A DNA stretch of 64,000 nucleotides, from the NCBI GenBank assembly GCA_025618425.1, contig CM046848.1, positions 31,931,725 through 31,995,724 on the forward strand, read 5' to 3'. A model generated the notes under the pieces. It made no database searches. It saw nothing but the letters and a program-made list of their open reading frames with translations, and had not been told where the DNA came from. This document shows, piece after piece, positions 25,375 to 37,064 of this stretch; position 1 is the stretch's first letter, and each line of letters begins with the position of its first letter. Origin of the DNA: Heliocidaris tuberculata. Its lineage: Eukaryota > Echinodermata > Echinoidea > Camarodonta > Echinometridae. A program made the position numbers and the translations under genes.

Positions 25375-25845
25375 ACCTCTGATAAAGAGAGACGGAGAGA
25401 CAGAGGGACAGAGGAGACAGAGGGATAAAGAAGCAAGGGGGGGGGGGAGAAAAAGAAAGAGAAATAGAAAGAAATAGAGGAAGGTAATTATAGAAAAAAG
25501 AGAGAATGGGGAATGTTTACACGCAGATAAATAGAGAGAAAAAGAGATAGAGGAATAGACAGAAGCTAAATGAAGACCCAATTTAAAAGATAAAGAACTG
25601 CGGATAGAGAAAGAAAAATGAGGAGAGGCGATGTAAAGAGAAACGCTGTTTTTAAAGAGGGAGAGAGAAAAAATAGTAGAAAGTGAAAATGATAAAAGAA
25701 AAAGAGGGAAAAGCAAAAATAGACAGAAAGATAGATATAGTGGAGAGGGGGAGAGGGGGGTAGGGAGAGACAGACAGAGAGAGAGAGAGAAAGAAAGAGA
25801 GAGGGGAGAGAGAGGGAGAGAGAGGGATAAAGAGAGGGGATGTGT
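25375..25845. repeat. GA-rich polypurine tract
   Basis: About 470 bases of imperfect GA, GAAA and GACA repeats with a G run at about 25438-25447. The 192- and 142-codon minus frames are repeat translations. Confidence 0.95.
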
Positions 25846-25849
25846 AGAA

Positions 25850-27010
25850 TCCACTGCATCATTTTCAGTAAACATTGACATAAACTATGCAGGAGGCGAA
25901 TTACCCCGCATCTATAGCGTCCTTTACTTGTTTTTAATTCATCATTAACTGTTATAGCACGTATAAGCCAACACTCATTCGCGCTGAAGTACAATAAAAT
26001 GTTGTTTTTTTAATCCTTATATAATTTCCGGAAAGTGTATTATTCTGTACTCAGTACTACATCTTATTTCACTCTTTTATTTTATTCAAACCTTCCTTAT
26101 TATATTTGCAACTGAACAAAAGACGTATACCCACTTTTATTTCTACTCTCGCCCACTCCCCCCCCCCCCCCACCTTTCTTCTTATCCGCTGCTCGCCTGT
26201 CCTATGTAACAACGTGTTTTTTAAAGACAGATTATCGCTGATGACTTATGATCTGTATATTTGCCTTTTGCTGAAACTCTTTATTTAGATCAAATTAAAC
26301 GGATTTTAATTCATTTTCAAGCTATTCCGAACTGCTGAGAACATAGGCAGATGTTAAAACATCGTTACCAATCTATTAAGAAAGTGATTAATGCATGTGC
26401 TGGGTTACACCACTTTGTCATACCGGGGTTTTTTGTGTTTTTTTTTTACATTAAAAAAAATATAATTTCTATAGAAACCATGCATGTATAAATTATTAGA
26501 CAGCATTCTGGAATTGATCAATTGGAATTGATGCATCTTATTCACAATGACATATTGTGCAGCTGACAATGAACACTTAATGAATTAACGCCAAAGTTAC
26601 TTAGTCACACTGACACCTCAGAGCTTTGTATTACCATGAGACCTTTATCAACGGGTTTGTATAGGAATCATTATTGCTGGTGCTAATTTATCACAAAGAT
26701 CTCGGACACTTTTGTTACGATGGAAGATGACAGTATCAGCTTTACACAGGGACGTGGCGTCTTAAAGGCTGAAGCAAGACCTGGATATGGGTTATAAGGG
26801 GTAGTTTTTATACCCCGCTCCCGCCCCACCGAACGGTTGGTATATAAAGAGAATAAGAACATATTCGATAAAATAGTGAGCGTATAGCATCGGGGTCAGG
26901 ACAAAGTGGCTAGAAAATCATTATCATGAATACCCGGGGATGGGGTCGGGTCTTCTCGAAGATATTACTCTAGATTAACTTTTTTTCCGTCTTCATTGAC
27001 GAATTCTATA
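25850..27010. other. Unassigned sequence
   Basis: About 1.2 kb with a C homopolymer at 26158-26170 and no recognised gene. Confidence 0.6.
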
Positions 27011-27016
27011 TATTAT

Positions 27017-27047
27017 CCCCCCCCCTTTTTTTTTTTGGGGGGGGGGG
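27017..27047 (+). repeat. C-run, T-run, G-run block
   Basis: Nine C, eleven T and eleven G in direct succession. The C and G runs can pair as a hairpin with a T loop. Same type of T-to-G junction as at 4013-4041. Confidence 0.9.
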
Positions 27048-27049
27048 TT

Positions 27050-27764
27050 GTTCTCTAAATCGTAGAGTATCCATACATTTTTGAAGAATATGTCTCTGCC
27101 TGATCAGTAGAGCGTTACACCCATTCCATAATCATATTGACAAGATATATCTTATAAGGTGAAAACGGCATTTTTCACTCAAGCTATCATCCTTGAAAAG
27201 TGTCTCACGATAATGCTTTAATGATAAAGTGATCCGATAAAAAGACACGTAAATATCAACTCCGTATCCAAAAGTGAACCTTCGCTTGTCGCTTTCTCTC
27301 CAAATCAGTAGTTTAGTGCTTTTGTTGGTTACTTTTAAAAATAGATTTATGGATGATGCTGGATTTCCGGACTGTCGATTTCCATTTTCTCAATTTTTGT
27401 CCACTTAAAAACCCCAAAGATTTGATAGTGTTTTGTGACTTGAAATCAATGTGGCATTTAACCATGTTAACTTTTAGAGTATCCAATATTACTTTCTTAT
27501 CTTGCTATCTGTATTCTACCCGTAATGTCTATCATATCTAAAGTAATTCTGGGTTTATTGATTCCTACCTATTTTTGTCCGAAAATGCAATATTACATCC
27601 CCTCCCCCTTCTTCAAAAAGGTGATTTATTTTGTTAATTATCAACTCCCCAGATTCTATTTCATTTGTCAGTAAGTAGCATTTGTACTTGTCATATTTCA
27701 ATATTAATGTGACCTCCCTGTCCTCATGTTATTTTTACGTCGTTCTTTATCTCCATTATCTGCC
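27050..27764. other. Unassigned sequence
   Basis: Nothing recognised. Confidence 0.6.
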
Positions 27765-27822
27765 ACTCTCTCACTTTCTCTCTCTCTCTGTCTGTCTGCC
27801 TGTCTGTGTGTGTGTGTGTGCG

Positions 27823-27864
<42 letters not shown>

Positions 27865-27960
27865 GGTGCGTGTGTGTGTGTGTGTGTGTGCGTGGCCAGT
27901 GTGTGTGTGTGTGTCTCTCTCTCTCTCTGTTTCTGTCTGTCTGTCTGTCTGTCTCCCTCA
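27765..27960. repeat. Compound (CT)n-(GT)n-(CT)n microsatellite
   Basis: CT and CTGT repeats flank a central GT/CG-interrupted tract of about 110 bases. All frames across it are repeat translations. Confidence 0.97.
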
Positions 27961-27964
27961 TTGT

Positions 27965-30240
27965 AACTCTCCATTTCCTTTTCTCACCCTCTAATTTTTC
28001 CTTCTTCCCCTATTTTTTCGCTTTCTTGCACTTTCTTGACTCTTATCCTTTTTTCTCCTTACAGGCATCTAATAATGAAGTCTGCTGTAGAACTCAGATA
28101 TTTTTCTTGATATATATTTCTGTAATTATCATTATATTATATATTTGTTTACCTTTTCATCTCTTCGTTCTCCTTGATTATCGTCTGCATCACAAATGTC
28201 ATTTACAAGGCGTGTTTGAGTTGACGCCATAAGTCGTCTAAATATCGATGGCTTGACATCGATACCAAACAACAATCGCCCCTTGTTTAATTAGGCTCCC
28301 AATCCTTTCACATCTTCTCATTCCACAGACAGTCTTTTCACAAGTCAAGCTCGTAATTTAACGATCGATCCCCTGCCATTTCACGCTTATTGTCGCGAGG
28401 CCTTCCCTGCCCAAAATAATCAAACATAATCGTTAACATTTTACCCCTGACGTCTTTTACGATCTGTCAACTCTCTCAAAGGGAACATCCCGGGCAAGAA
28501 AGGTCAGAAACCGGTCTACAAAAGACCCATACCACAGTTTACGAGCTTAACCCCCCTTCTCAAAAGCGGGAAGGGTCTCCATAACAGTTTCGGCTTTACG
28601 GATAATGTTGGCGTCAGATCGGGAGAAGAAAGGGCCCATGAAAGGAGATAAAAAGATCAATCAAAATGTCATTTGGGAACAAAACATCGAGTCGATATTA
28701 TGGTTCCATGAATTACACGGATGAAGAGGGAACACAAATGGATCTGGACGGGTCTAAGTCATCGAACTGATATGTAATTATAAGAATAAATTGTAGTTTA
28801 CTCAAGTAAACGAGGAATTGTTCACTCCAACCCTGGTGTTTATTTGTCCATTGACATGTACTCTGCATCAGAAAACTTTTTATGACACCAAGGTTTGTTT
28901 CTTCATGTCCACTCAATGTTATTCATCATTGAATCAAACATAGTCAGAAAGTTCATGGCAAGGGCAAATAATTACCTTATAAAATTCTTCGATCAGGGGC
29001 TTCGATTACTGGTCGTCAGGGGGGGGGGGCAGCCCCCTCATAACTTCGAAATAAACGTGTATCTTACCATTTTATTCCAAGCAATGCGTTAACCCCCCCC
29101 CCCCCCCCCCATTCCCCAATCCTAAAGATGAATCGGTGCCCCTCTTTATAATTCTAACATAATGTTATGGTTGTCTTCGAACGTTAATTCATGCCATCAC
29201 AAATTTTGTTTAGGAGTTCGGAAAAGCTACGTGAAAGGCAATTTAATTTAAAAACCCCTAAGTTTTGATCGTTTATACAATTTCCCACTTTGCTATACTT
29301 AACTTTGTTTGATATGGTGTGTCCCTAACCCCTCTTTTTGTTTTATTTACCTTATCCTCCATCTGTTCCCTTCTCAATATTTTGATATAGTTGTTTTAAA
29401 TCGACGGTGAAAGTTACCCCATGTTTGGCACTTCCTTACACGTTTTGTTGTTGTTGATGCTGTTGTTTTGTTCTGTTTCAGCCACCAGACCAATATTTGT
29501 TACAAAACAGTTATTAATGTTGTTGGGTTTGATATAAATCATAAGGTAAGCTTCGTTTTGATTCTTATCCATTAATTTCCGTCCCCGACACTCAGTGGAA
29601 ATAGACATTAAGATCGCAGTGATTGTGGAATAGTGCAAAATGTGAGAGCCCATTTCTGCTTTTTTGAAGATCGAGTGGACAGAATACGTGACATAGTGTC
29701 AATTAATACAAAGACCTTCGTTATGACATGGCCAATATCTTATACAATTGTCTCATGATGAGAACATAATCGGAAGTAAGTAAGGTCACATTATGACGGG
29801 ACCGCAGTAAGGTACTCTTGTCGCTAATCATATTCATTACTGTTTTAATCATGTCAAAATTACCATTTTTTATCATAATTTCGGCCTCTATTAAAGACCG
29901 CTTCATGGTCATAAATGGAGAGTAAACTATACAAAATGGATGAATAATTACAACTGAATTAGTATTTTATAGTATCAGTTTGAGATAGGATAGCATTTTA
30001 TTACTGTCTTCAAGAAAAATATAGTTTAGTGACTGGACACTCTAGAAGATTATCTGTGGATGATTGCTTCCTATGCCAGTCTGAAGAAGCCTGCAGAAAC
30101 TAGTAGTCGAAAGCTAACAAGGTAACAACCAAATTGATTGTGAAATGATGAAAATTTTACTTTGATTTGTCGATGATTGCTGTATGGGCTCATGTAAATC
30201 TAACCCTTACTATATACGTAAACCAGAAAGATTAAAATGT
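27965..30240. other. Unassigned sequence
   Basis: About 2.3 kb without a supported gene. G and C homopolymers lie at 29019-29029 and 29092-29111. A GAAGAAGCCTGCAGAAAC string near 30083 resembles the end region of some retroelements, but no frame supports it. Confidence 0.5.
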
Positions 30241-30440
30241 TTCGAAGTGGCCAGTGGGAGAGAAATGAGTGAGAAAGAGAGGGAGAGAGAGAGAGAGGGG
30301 GGGGGGGGAGGGAATTATGTGGAAGAAAGAATTAAAAAGGTGAAAGGGAGGGACAAAGAAAAGGAAAACGAGAAAAAAAAGATCAGAAAGAGAAAGGGAG
30401 AAATAAAAAGGGAGAGAATAAAAGAGGGGGTAATCTTTAT
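30241..30440. repeat. GA-rich polypurine tract
   Basis: GA repeat with a 12-base G run, then A- and G-rich low-complexity sequence. Confidence 0.9.
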
Positions 30441-33195
30441 TCATTAATCATAGTTATTTTCGATGGCAGTCACTAAAAAGACAATCTCTCTTTTTCTCTC
30501 TCTTTACAGCTAATTGTATATGATTTTTAAAATTGAATAATAATAATTTTTCATAGCGAGCTTCATATAGGTTAAATTTGATAAGTAACTATGGTTGATA
30601 GTATTAAAAAAAAAATATTAATACCTATGGAAGAATTGAAAAGCTCACGTATTAAACCCCAAACAAATATTGTTCTGTATAATTAAGTTTCGGAAAGACA
30701 AATCTTTGAATGGACAAGACAAGCTAAAATTGAAAGAAAAATGATAACTAGAAAGAAAATTTTCTCCAAAATATTGCTTTGCAATGATATCAAGGAATTT
30801 GTTGATAAAATGGGACCGTGAAATGAGAATGAAATGAAAGCTTTATCATGCATTATCTGATTTACTCCAGATAAATGTAATAAACGTGAGTGATTATTTG
30901 GGGCTTTAAATTTGTTTATTGTCAATCATTCTACGATTTTAACCAAAAAATAAAATACTGTATAGAGTAGATATTCTGCAAAAGATATCTTTTGTTATGG
31001 CTTTCCATTCCCCCATCTTGAACTCGCGGTAGAAACGGATTGCTAAAGACTAATATATGCTTAGCTTTGGTAAATCCTGTTCGGATTGATTTATTGGGCA
31101 TAAACCTTGACATTGGTGGAAAAAAAAATAATCGCAAAATAGAAGCTTGTTCTTCTGATGGCACAGTACGGTTGTAAACATCAAATATACTACACATCAC
31201 CTTTTAAATGCATCATCGAAACATGCTCAGTATTTATGCAAAGCCTAGCACGCCATGAAAGTCAGATTACCGATAAGCAGCTCAAATCAAAAAGTCCATT
31301 TTACAGTAAACTGAGCGGTTGACAACTTTTCTCTCAGCGCATTTCTGTTCACGCCGTTAGAGCGAATGGGTTGAAGATAGTGATCAGAGATTGTATCGCA
31401 CGATTTTAGGTGCGAAGCGGAATAAGACTTGTACTATTATTTGACTAAAAATGAGGTTTTCATGAGATATGACGATTACTTCAGTGCAGAACGTATTTAT
31501 GGTTATTCAAGATGCGTTGTGATAAAACCTTACGATTCTTTTTTTTTTTCATTAAAAATAAAAAGTGATGTAGACAATGTCGATATTATGATAAAATTTA
31601 AAACTGAAGTTCCTATACTGGTGATAGATACAATAACTACGTATGAAAATATGAATAATGACGGTTATCTTGCTTTTGCCTGAAGTACTGGCGTGGCATT
31701 ATATTTCGCTTCCTGATTATTTTCACTGCATATCCTTTTCCCACATCACTTGTGTTATCAAACGAATTCCTCTTATCTACAGAAATGTTAATTTATAGGT
31801 ACGTTCAAGATTATGCATATATACCTTTAGGCTCTTATTGAGTAGAAAAGTTATAAATTGGATCGTAATTGGAAGAATAAATGCGCATGCGCAGTCTTTT
31901 ATAGCCGTATTGTATGTAGCCATGCCCAGTATTCTATAGCCGTACTTACTGTTTCTAATATTGTTTATAATTGATTTTTTATTCTTTCTTTTACAGGGAG
32001 AGAACATTTACTCTTAAATCATGATTCGAAACCACCAAGTACCAAAACGTTAATGAAATTCTGATCCATTGTAAGTGAAAATTTACCTACAATTTGTTTG
32101 TCTTTCATTAAATGATTAGGAAATAATCTTCTACGCAATACCTATACACGCATATTATGACCCTGCATTATTATCCAATATAAATTAGCTTTATGTTGTC
32201 CAATGATACGCAGTATTGTGTACATAGAAAGTCATGTAGATATTTCCCTGAACCATTATGTCAACATAAAAAAAATATCAAATTGTTTTTCATTTAATAA
32301 ATTATATGAAAATCATCTATTATTCAAGTTGCCATTACCAGTTTATATGTAAAGACTTTGTTTATATACAATGAAAAAGGAAGATATTTGATTATAATCA
32401 TCTCATCTTTATCTCATGCTATCCTGTTTACGGTATGTAGGTAGGAAAAAATGTGTAAATTTTGTAAATAGTATTTCCTATCTTTTGTAAAGGATTGCCA
32501 CGCCATCAAGTTCTGCTTATGTGACAATCCTTCTTTATGATTCATTTACGTTAATATACGATGTAATTACTTTACTTGATAATGGATATGTTGTAATCAG
32601 TTTGTAAAATATGTATGAAGATCATATAAAGAGAAATAAATCTTTCAATCAATCATATCATAAATTCGACAAATTTTAATTTTAAAATTAGTATACAAAA
32701 TATATTGCATTTAGAAAAGGGGAGGCTGACAAAGATTAGTACATGAAAGAAAAAAATAAGATATTGCTGCAATCACATTCCATAGATAAGATCCGTAAGT
32801 CATAAATATAGCACCTGATATCATAGTCCCTTTAGCTGCGTGTATTATGTTTGTTGTAAGTGTAGTAAAGAGGTGCTTTCGATGAATAATTGAAGTTGAT
32901 TTAGCGATTAATTGCACTAAATTTAGTCCAGTGCGTAGATGGAAAACACAGATTAATATTCCCCTAGTACAATGAAAAAATAAATCGCAATCAAAGCTTA
33001 GTGATTATTATCAAGAACATGTTTTTTTTTTTAAATAGAACCTATACATCTACTTCGAAGGCGACAGAGTTGTAATTATTACTGTGAAATAACATATGAT
33101 ACATCTTGCTTAATATGCTTGATGATATAATATCTGCATTGATTTAGATGCCTAAAGAAAACGCTCATGAGTCCTCTTTAGCACTTGTGATGGTT
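30441..33195. other. Unassigned AT-rich sequence
   Basis: About 2.7 kb with no supported gene. AATAAATCTTTCAATCAATC near 32635-32655 looks like a LINE-type 3' tail but no upstream coding remnant was found. Confidence 0.5.
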
Positions 33196-33196
33196 A

Positions 33197-33485
33197 CGTC
33201 CAGGCAGTGGCGTAACCAGGATTTTTTTAAGGGGTGGTGTCTTTTTACTCCAAAATTCTCTGACAAGCAAGCAAGCAAAAAAAAAAAAAAAAAAGTTATC
33301 AGCATTTTGGGGGTTAAAGACAAGCTTTTGTTTCATTTATAAACATCTAAAACACTGCTAAAGGAGGGTGTTTGAACACCAAAAGGGGGTATTTGAACAC
33401 CTAAAGGAGGGTGTTTGAACACCAAAAGGGGGTATTTAAACACCTAAAACACCCCCCCCCCCCCCGGTACGTCTATGCGTCCAGG
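33197..33485. mobile_element. hAT-like MITE with perfect 8-bp target duplication
   Basis: The element at 33205-33477 begins CAGTGGCGTAACC and ends GGTACGTCTATG. It is flanked by CGTCCAGG on both sides (33197-33204 and 33478-33485), a perfect 8-bp duplication as expected for hAT transposition. The interior holds A and C homopolymers and a two-fold 43-bp tandem repeat (about 33358-33445) built from GGTGTTTGAACACC-like near-palindromes. There is no transposase. Confidence 0.8.
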
Positions 33486-34149
33486 CCTGGTTATACATTA
33501 CCGCTCATAGTATGATCAAAATGTTAAGTAATTTTCTCTATATAGAATTTAGAATTTAGAAAAGTGAATTCGAATGTCATTTTCGCCTTGAATTTATAGT
33601 TTTAGTGAGCTAATTGAATAAATTATAGGTGAAATAATAGGTGAAATATGTATTGGTTACTGTATCATCTAATACACTTATAATGGTTTACAATGTCTTA
33701 ACATGTAGGTATATAATAAAGACAATAGATCATGAGTACAGTAAATATATAGCTTGACTAAAAAGTGTACTAAAAGTGGATTAAAAGTGATGATACAGAA
33801 GGGCTACAGCCTAAGCATAGCTTGATTTGATTGCAATCCTAAAACATTTAATTTATAACAATGTAGTAAATTAGGGAGATTGACTTGCAGGAGGGAAGGG
33901 GGGGGGGGGAGTAAATAACAGGGATAAGAAGGGATGAGTTCAGTTGGGGACTCCTATAGCTATCAATGAAAATGTTTAAGAACGATATTGCATTTGGCAG
34001 ATGCAGGACTTATTGGTTCAAATAAGAACAATATTTTGGCTATGACAATTTATATACGATACGATATTAAAAGAACCAAGACAAAGGAAAGGTACAAAGT
34101 AAGTACATTATTTAACACAATGTAAAGAGTTATGCAATGAATACGGTAG

Positions 34150-34570
34150 TCAGTATTTACTTAGCAACATTGATTTCACAGATTTCTTCAAAGAATATAA
34201 GGATTTTGAACTACGAACTTGTCAAGAGAAAGTGAGTTCCAGATGTCTGGACCGGAGTGTCTAATTGATTTCATAGCCATTGCGGTCCTAGGATTACTTA
34301 AGTGATATTTATTTGATTGCATTGTAGGGTACTGGTGAAAAAATAGGAAGGCAGCAAATCATTATATAAACGGAACATAAACAACGCTTTTTGTAAAAAA
34401 GTTGATGTCGGTTACTTTGAGTGTTTTCAACTTCGCAAATAATGGGTCAGAATGTTCACGATATGCAGCATTCGTGCATACACGAATAGCTTTCTTTTGT
34501 AACAAACACGATGAAAACTACTTTCGAAAAATAAACTCAGGGCAATTTCAAAGGCCTATTGTACTGCCCA
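34150..34570 (-). mobile_element. Decayed LINE reverse-transcriptase C-terminus
   Basis: On the minus strand the pieces AIRVCTNAAYREHSDPLF, KLKTLKV, MFRLYNDLLPSYFF, HQYPT, NPRTAMAMKSIRHSG and PDIWNSLSLDK occur in family order. They lie in frames that switch at two TTTTTT runs. This is the end of a CR1/L2-like ORF2, related in layout to the copy at 4046-5090 but clearly a different subfamily. Frameshifts and stops show it is dead. The AT-rich sequence below 34150, down to about 33600, is probably its 3' UTR, with a GGTGAAATAATAGGTG-type end near 33630; that extent is inferred. Confidence 0.8.
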
Positions 34571-34697
34571 TAGAAATCAGGTTCAGATTACGTAATACGC
34601 CATTGTAATGTTCGCAAATTTCTAAAGGTGATAGACAGGGCTATTGAAATTGTCTTCAGTTGATTTTTCGAAAGTAGTTTTTATCGTGTTAACAGAA
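34497..34697. repeat. Local inverted repeat of a LINE segment
   Basis: About 60 bases at 34497-34558 recur in inverted orientation at 34637-34697, sharing CTACTTTCGAAAAAT at the core, with roughly 80 bases between. The left arm borders the LINE remnant, so a piece of it, or of its flank, has been duplicated as a foldback. Confidence 0.75.
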
Positions 34698-34796
34698 GCA
34701 TAGTAATGTATACAGTAATGTGCTTTTAGAATGTAATATAACCCACATATTATGCATAATACTTGAATTGTAAAATATAATCGTTTGGGTGTGGCA

Positions 34797-34820
34797 GAGA
34801 GAGAGAGAGAGAGAGAGAGC
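34797..34820. repeat. (GA)n microsatellite
   Basis: Short perfect GA repeat. Confidence 0.95.
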
Positions 34821-34824
34821 ATGC

Positions 34825-35225
34825 TATTTATTCAGTTCAAATAATTTTGTTAATAAATTACAAGAAAATAATTATACCCATTTGAAATGTGCAACGGCGA
34901 CCTCCTTTCAAAGTGGCCTGCATAATAACCAGCTACTTAATAAGAACTATATCGGGATGCAGGGGTAGGGGATATCAAAAAAGTGACCAAAAGAAAAAAT
35001 AGTTCACACATCGTGACAAAACTAACAACTGTCGACAATTTGTTCCCCTTTTCTTTGACAAATCATATCTAATATAAAAAAATCAACATGATGATTCGCT
35101 TGACCAGGATTAAATGAAACCATCACAAATCTTCCACCCCAAAGATTATTTGTTTCTTTTTCTCCAGTCCCTCACTTCAATTTACATTCTCCGTTTTGGG
35201 TTGTTGTTTTTTTCTTGTTTGTTTT
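34825..35225. other. Unassigned sequence
   Basis: Nothing recognised. Confidence 0.6.
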
Positions 35226-35233
35226 GTTGGGGG

Positions 35234-35257
35234 TTTTTTTTTTTGGGGGGGGGGGGG
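35234..35257 (+). repeat. Poly-T tract joined directly to poly-G tract
   Basis: Eleven T followed by thirteen G. Confidence 0.9.
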
Positions 35258-35479
35258 GAATCGTTGAGCCATTAGGAAATATCCGCATCTGGGCGGCGTG
35301 GCGCGCTAATTGTTTCCAAATTTGAAAACCATGAGCGGCTAATGGTCTACCGTCTGTTGAGCATTTTCTATGATCATTTTACACCAAGACAGATTTGATC
35401 AGATGGAATCTCTTATTTAAAAGAGAGCGATTCGCAGAATGAATTAAAGAGGAGAGAAGGGGGAAATCTGCACCCCAGG

Positions 35480-35760
35480 CAGTTTGTCGGCTGTCATCGC
35501 ATTTCCAGTAACATTCGAGTTGTTATTTTTCCACCCGTCCGCCGTCTCTTATGGCCGTTTAATGGGGTTTTAATAGCAGACCCGCGGTGCAGGGCCAGCG
35601 GGGAAGCGAGGGATATAGCCTCGGTCCCCGGGCGCGGAGGGGCCAAGTCGCGCGCTCGCTGAAGCCGTGCGATGGTTGAAACACACACGGGGGGTGCCAG
35701 CAACGCTTTCCGCTATGCGCATTCGGGCGTGGCTCGCACAACTGTTACCGTTTTTTGTCG
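35480..35760. other. CpG-rich unique block
   Basis: The densest run of CG dinucleotides in the window, in unique sequence (words such as CGCGCTCGCTG, GGGCGCGGAGG and CCCGCGG). Overlapping frames on both strands have no family signature. It could be a promoter or a conserved regulatory element of a gene outside the window; this is inference from composition alone. Confidence 0.35.
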
Positions 35761-35764
35761 TTAT

Positions 35765-36740
35765 CCCTACTCTTTCAAGTCCATGTCAGTGCATTTTCAC
35801 GCATACTACAGCAATTATACCACCCTTAAAATGTCAGAGATGAGAGAGAAGGAGAGAAGACGTACTTTGATATTTAGGTTTACCCTTTTAACTCTCACTC
35901 TTTCTTGCCATGCCCGATTTCGAACATAAAATTGTGCTAGACGCACGCGTTTAAAAATTGCAAACTAATAGCTTCCACTAATGGGTAAATGGAGTGTACG
36001 TTGGGGCAACACGTGGCCGCTAATTACCGTTATGTCACGAAATGGTTTTGTCATACGACCAAGAAACGACAACATACATTTATGTGTAAGATAATAGCTC
36101 AGTGATAACATCATACGTGTCGTGGTGAACCCAACGTTTTACAAGGGTAATCACCTTTCTTAGTGCTTCCATTTTTATTTTGTTTGTTTTGTCTTCATGT
36201 ATCAGTTTGGTTCTTATTAAAAAACAACATTAATTTTGCTTCTCAGAATATCGCACATCCGCGAAGTGACACATGAAATACACTCGTCATGCATTTTAAA
36301 ATGCTGTATTTACCACCACTAAGCCCCATAGAAATACAAATGAAGATTCCGTTATAGTTGTAAAGATGACACTTTTATAAATTCAAGAAGCATTAAAGAA
36401 AATAGACGTGTTTTCAGTGTATTATGACTGATATCGCTAAATTAAATAAGGTAATTATTAAATGAGAATTTTCGAATATATGAAAATTGAAAAAAACTAA
36501 GTGTTAAATGGCTTATAAGTTGTGATATCATTTCTTCTATTTCTGATTATCCAAATACTACCTTTTTACAATTTTAATTAAAAAAAATATGCAATGTACA
36601 ATAGTAATGAAATGAAAATTAACATCATTTATAGATAGAAAAAGCACATGATATAACCATGATGGGAGACACATGACAGAAGATGAATACTAATTGTGGG
36701 AGACTCCACAATAGTTTCGGTATAGCTTCTTCTTTTTTCT
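35765..36740. other. Unassigned AT-rich sequence
   Basis: About 1 kb, nothing recognised. Confidence 0.6.
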
Positions 36741-36745
36741 TTTTC

Positions 36746-36775
36746 TTTTTTTTTTTTTTTTTTGGGGGGGGGGGG
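36746..36775 (+). repeat. Poly-T tract joined directly to poly-G tract
   Basis: Eighteen T followed by twelve G. Confidence 0.9.
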
Positions 36776-36842
36776 TTAAAAACTTTATTTTCTTAATATT
36801 AAGTGTTTATTTTTATCTTTATTATTCACACCAGAAGGGGCA

Positions 36843-37059
36843 TGGATGAACAATGGCGTATCTACGAATAGCGGAAAAGAAATGATAAATAGAAAGAGAA
36901 AAAGAGAGAGGGGAAGGGGAACACGAAGAGATACTATGACCCTCTCCCACACATCCTAATCAATGGCTTGGTTAATTCAGTCCACCTATAGTAAGACAAA
37001 GTGCCTTCCCCGATGTGCCCCCTCGATTTCTGGACCCATGCTACGCCTCTGTGGATGAC
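36843..37059. mobile_element. hAT-like MITE with near-perfect 8-bp target duplication
   Basis: The element at 36851-37051 begins CAATGGCGTATC and ends TACGCCTCTG. The flanks are TGGATGAA and TGGATGAC (7 of 8 identical). Same terminal family as the 33-kb and 45-kb copies. The interior is GA-rich, without coding capacity. Confidence 0.75.
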
Positions 37060-37064
37060 AAAAT

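Noticed and set aside
27090..27125. CAGTAGAGCGTTACACCC resembling a tRNA D-arm
   Set aside because: No B box or T-arm downstream.
28985..29140. Possible MITE end CAGGGGCTTCGATTAC with G and C runs
   Set aside because: No matching inverted end or target duplication could be found.
32560..32660. LINE-like tail AATAAATCTTTCAATCAATC
   Set aside because: Tail-like only; no reverse-transcriptase remnant upstream on the plus strand.
35494..35741. Two overlapping minus-strand frames in the CpG-rich block
   Set aside because: GC-rich DNA has few stops; both frames are short and alternative to each other.
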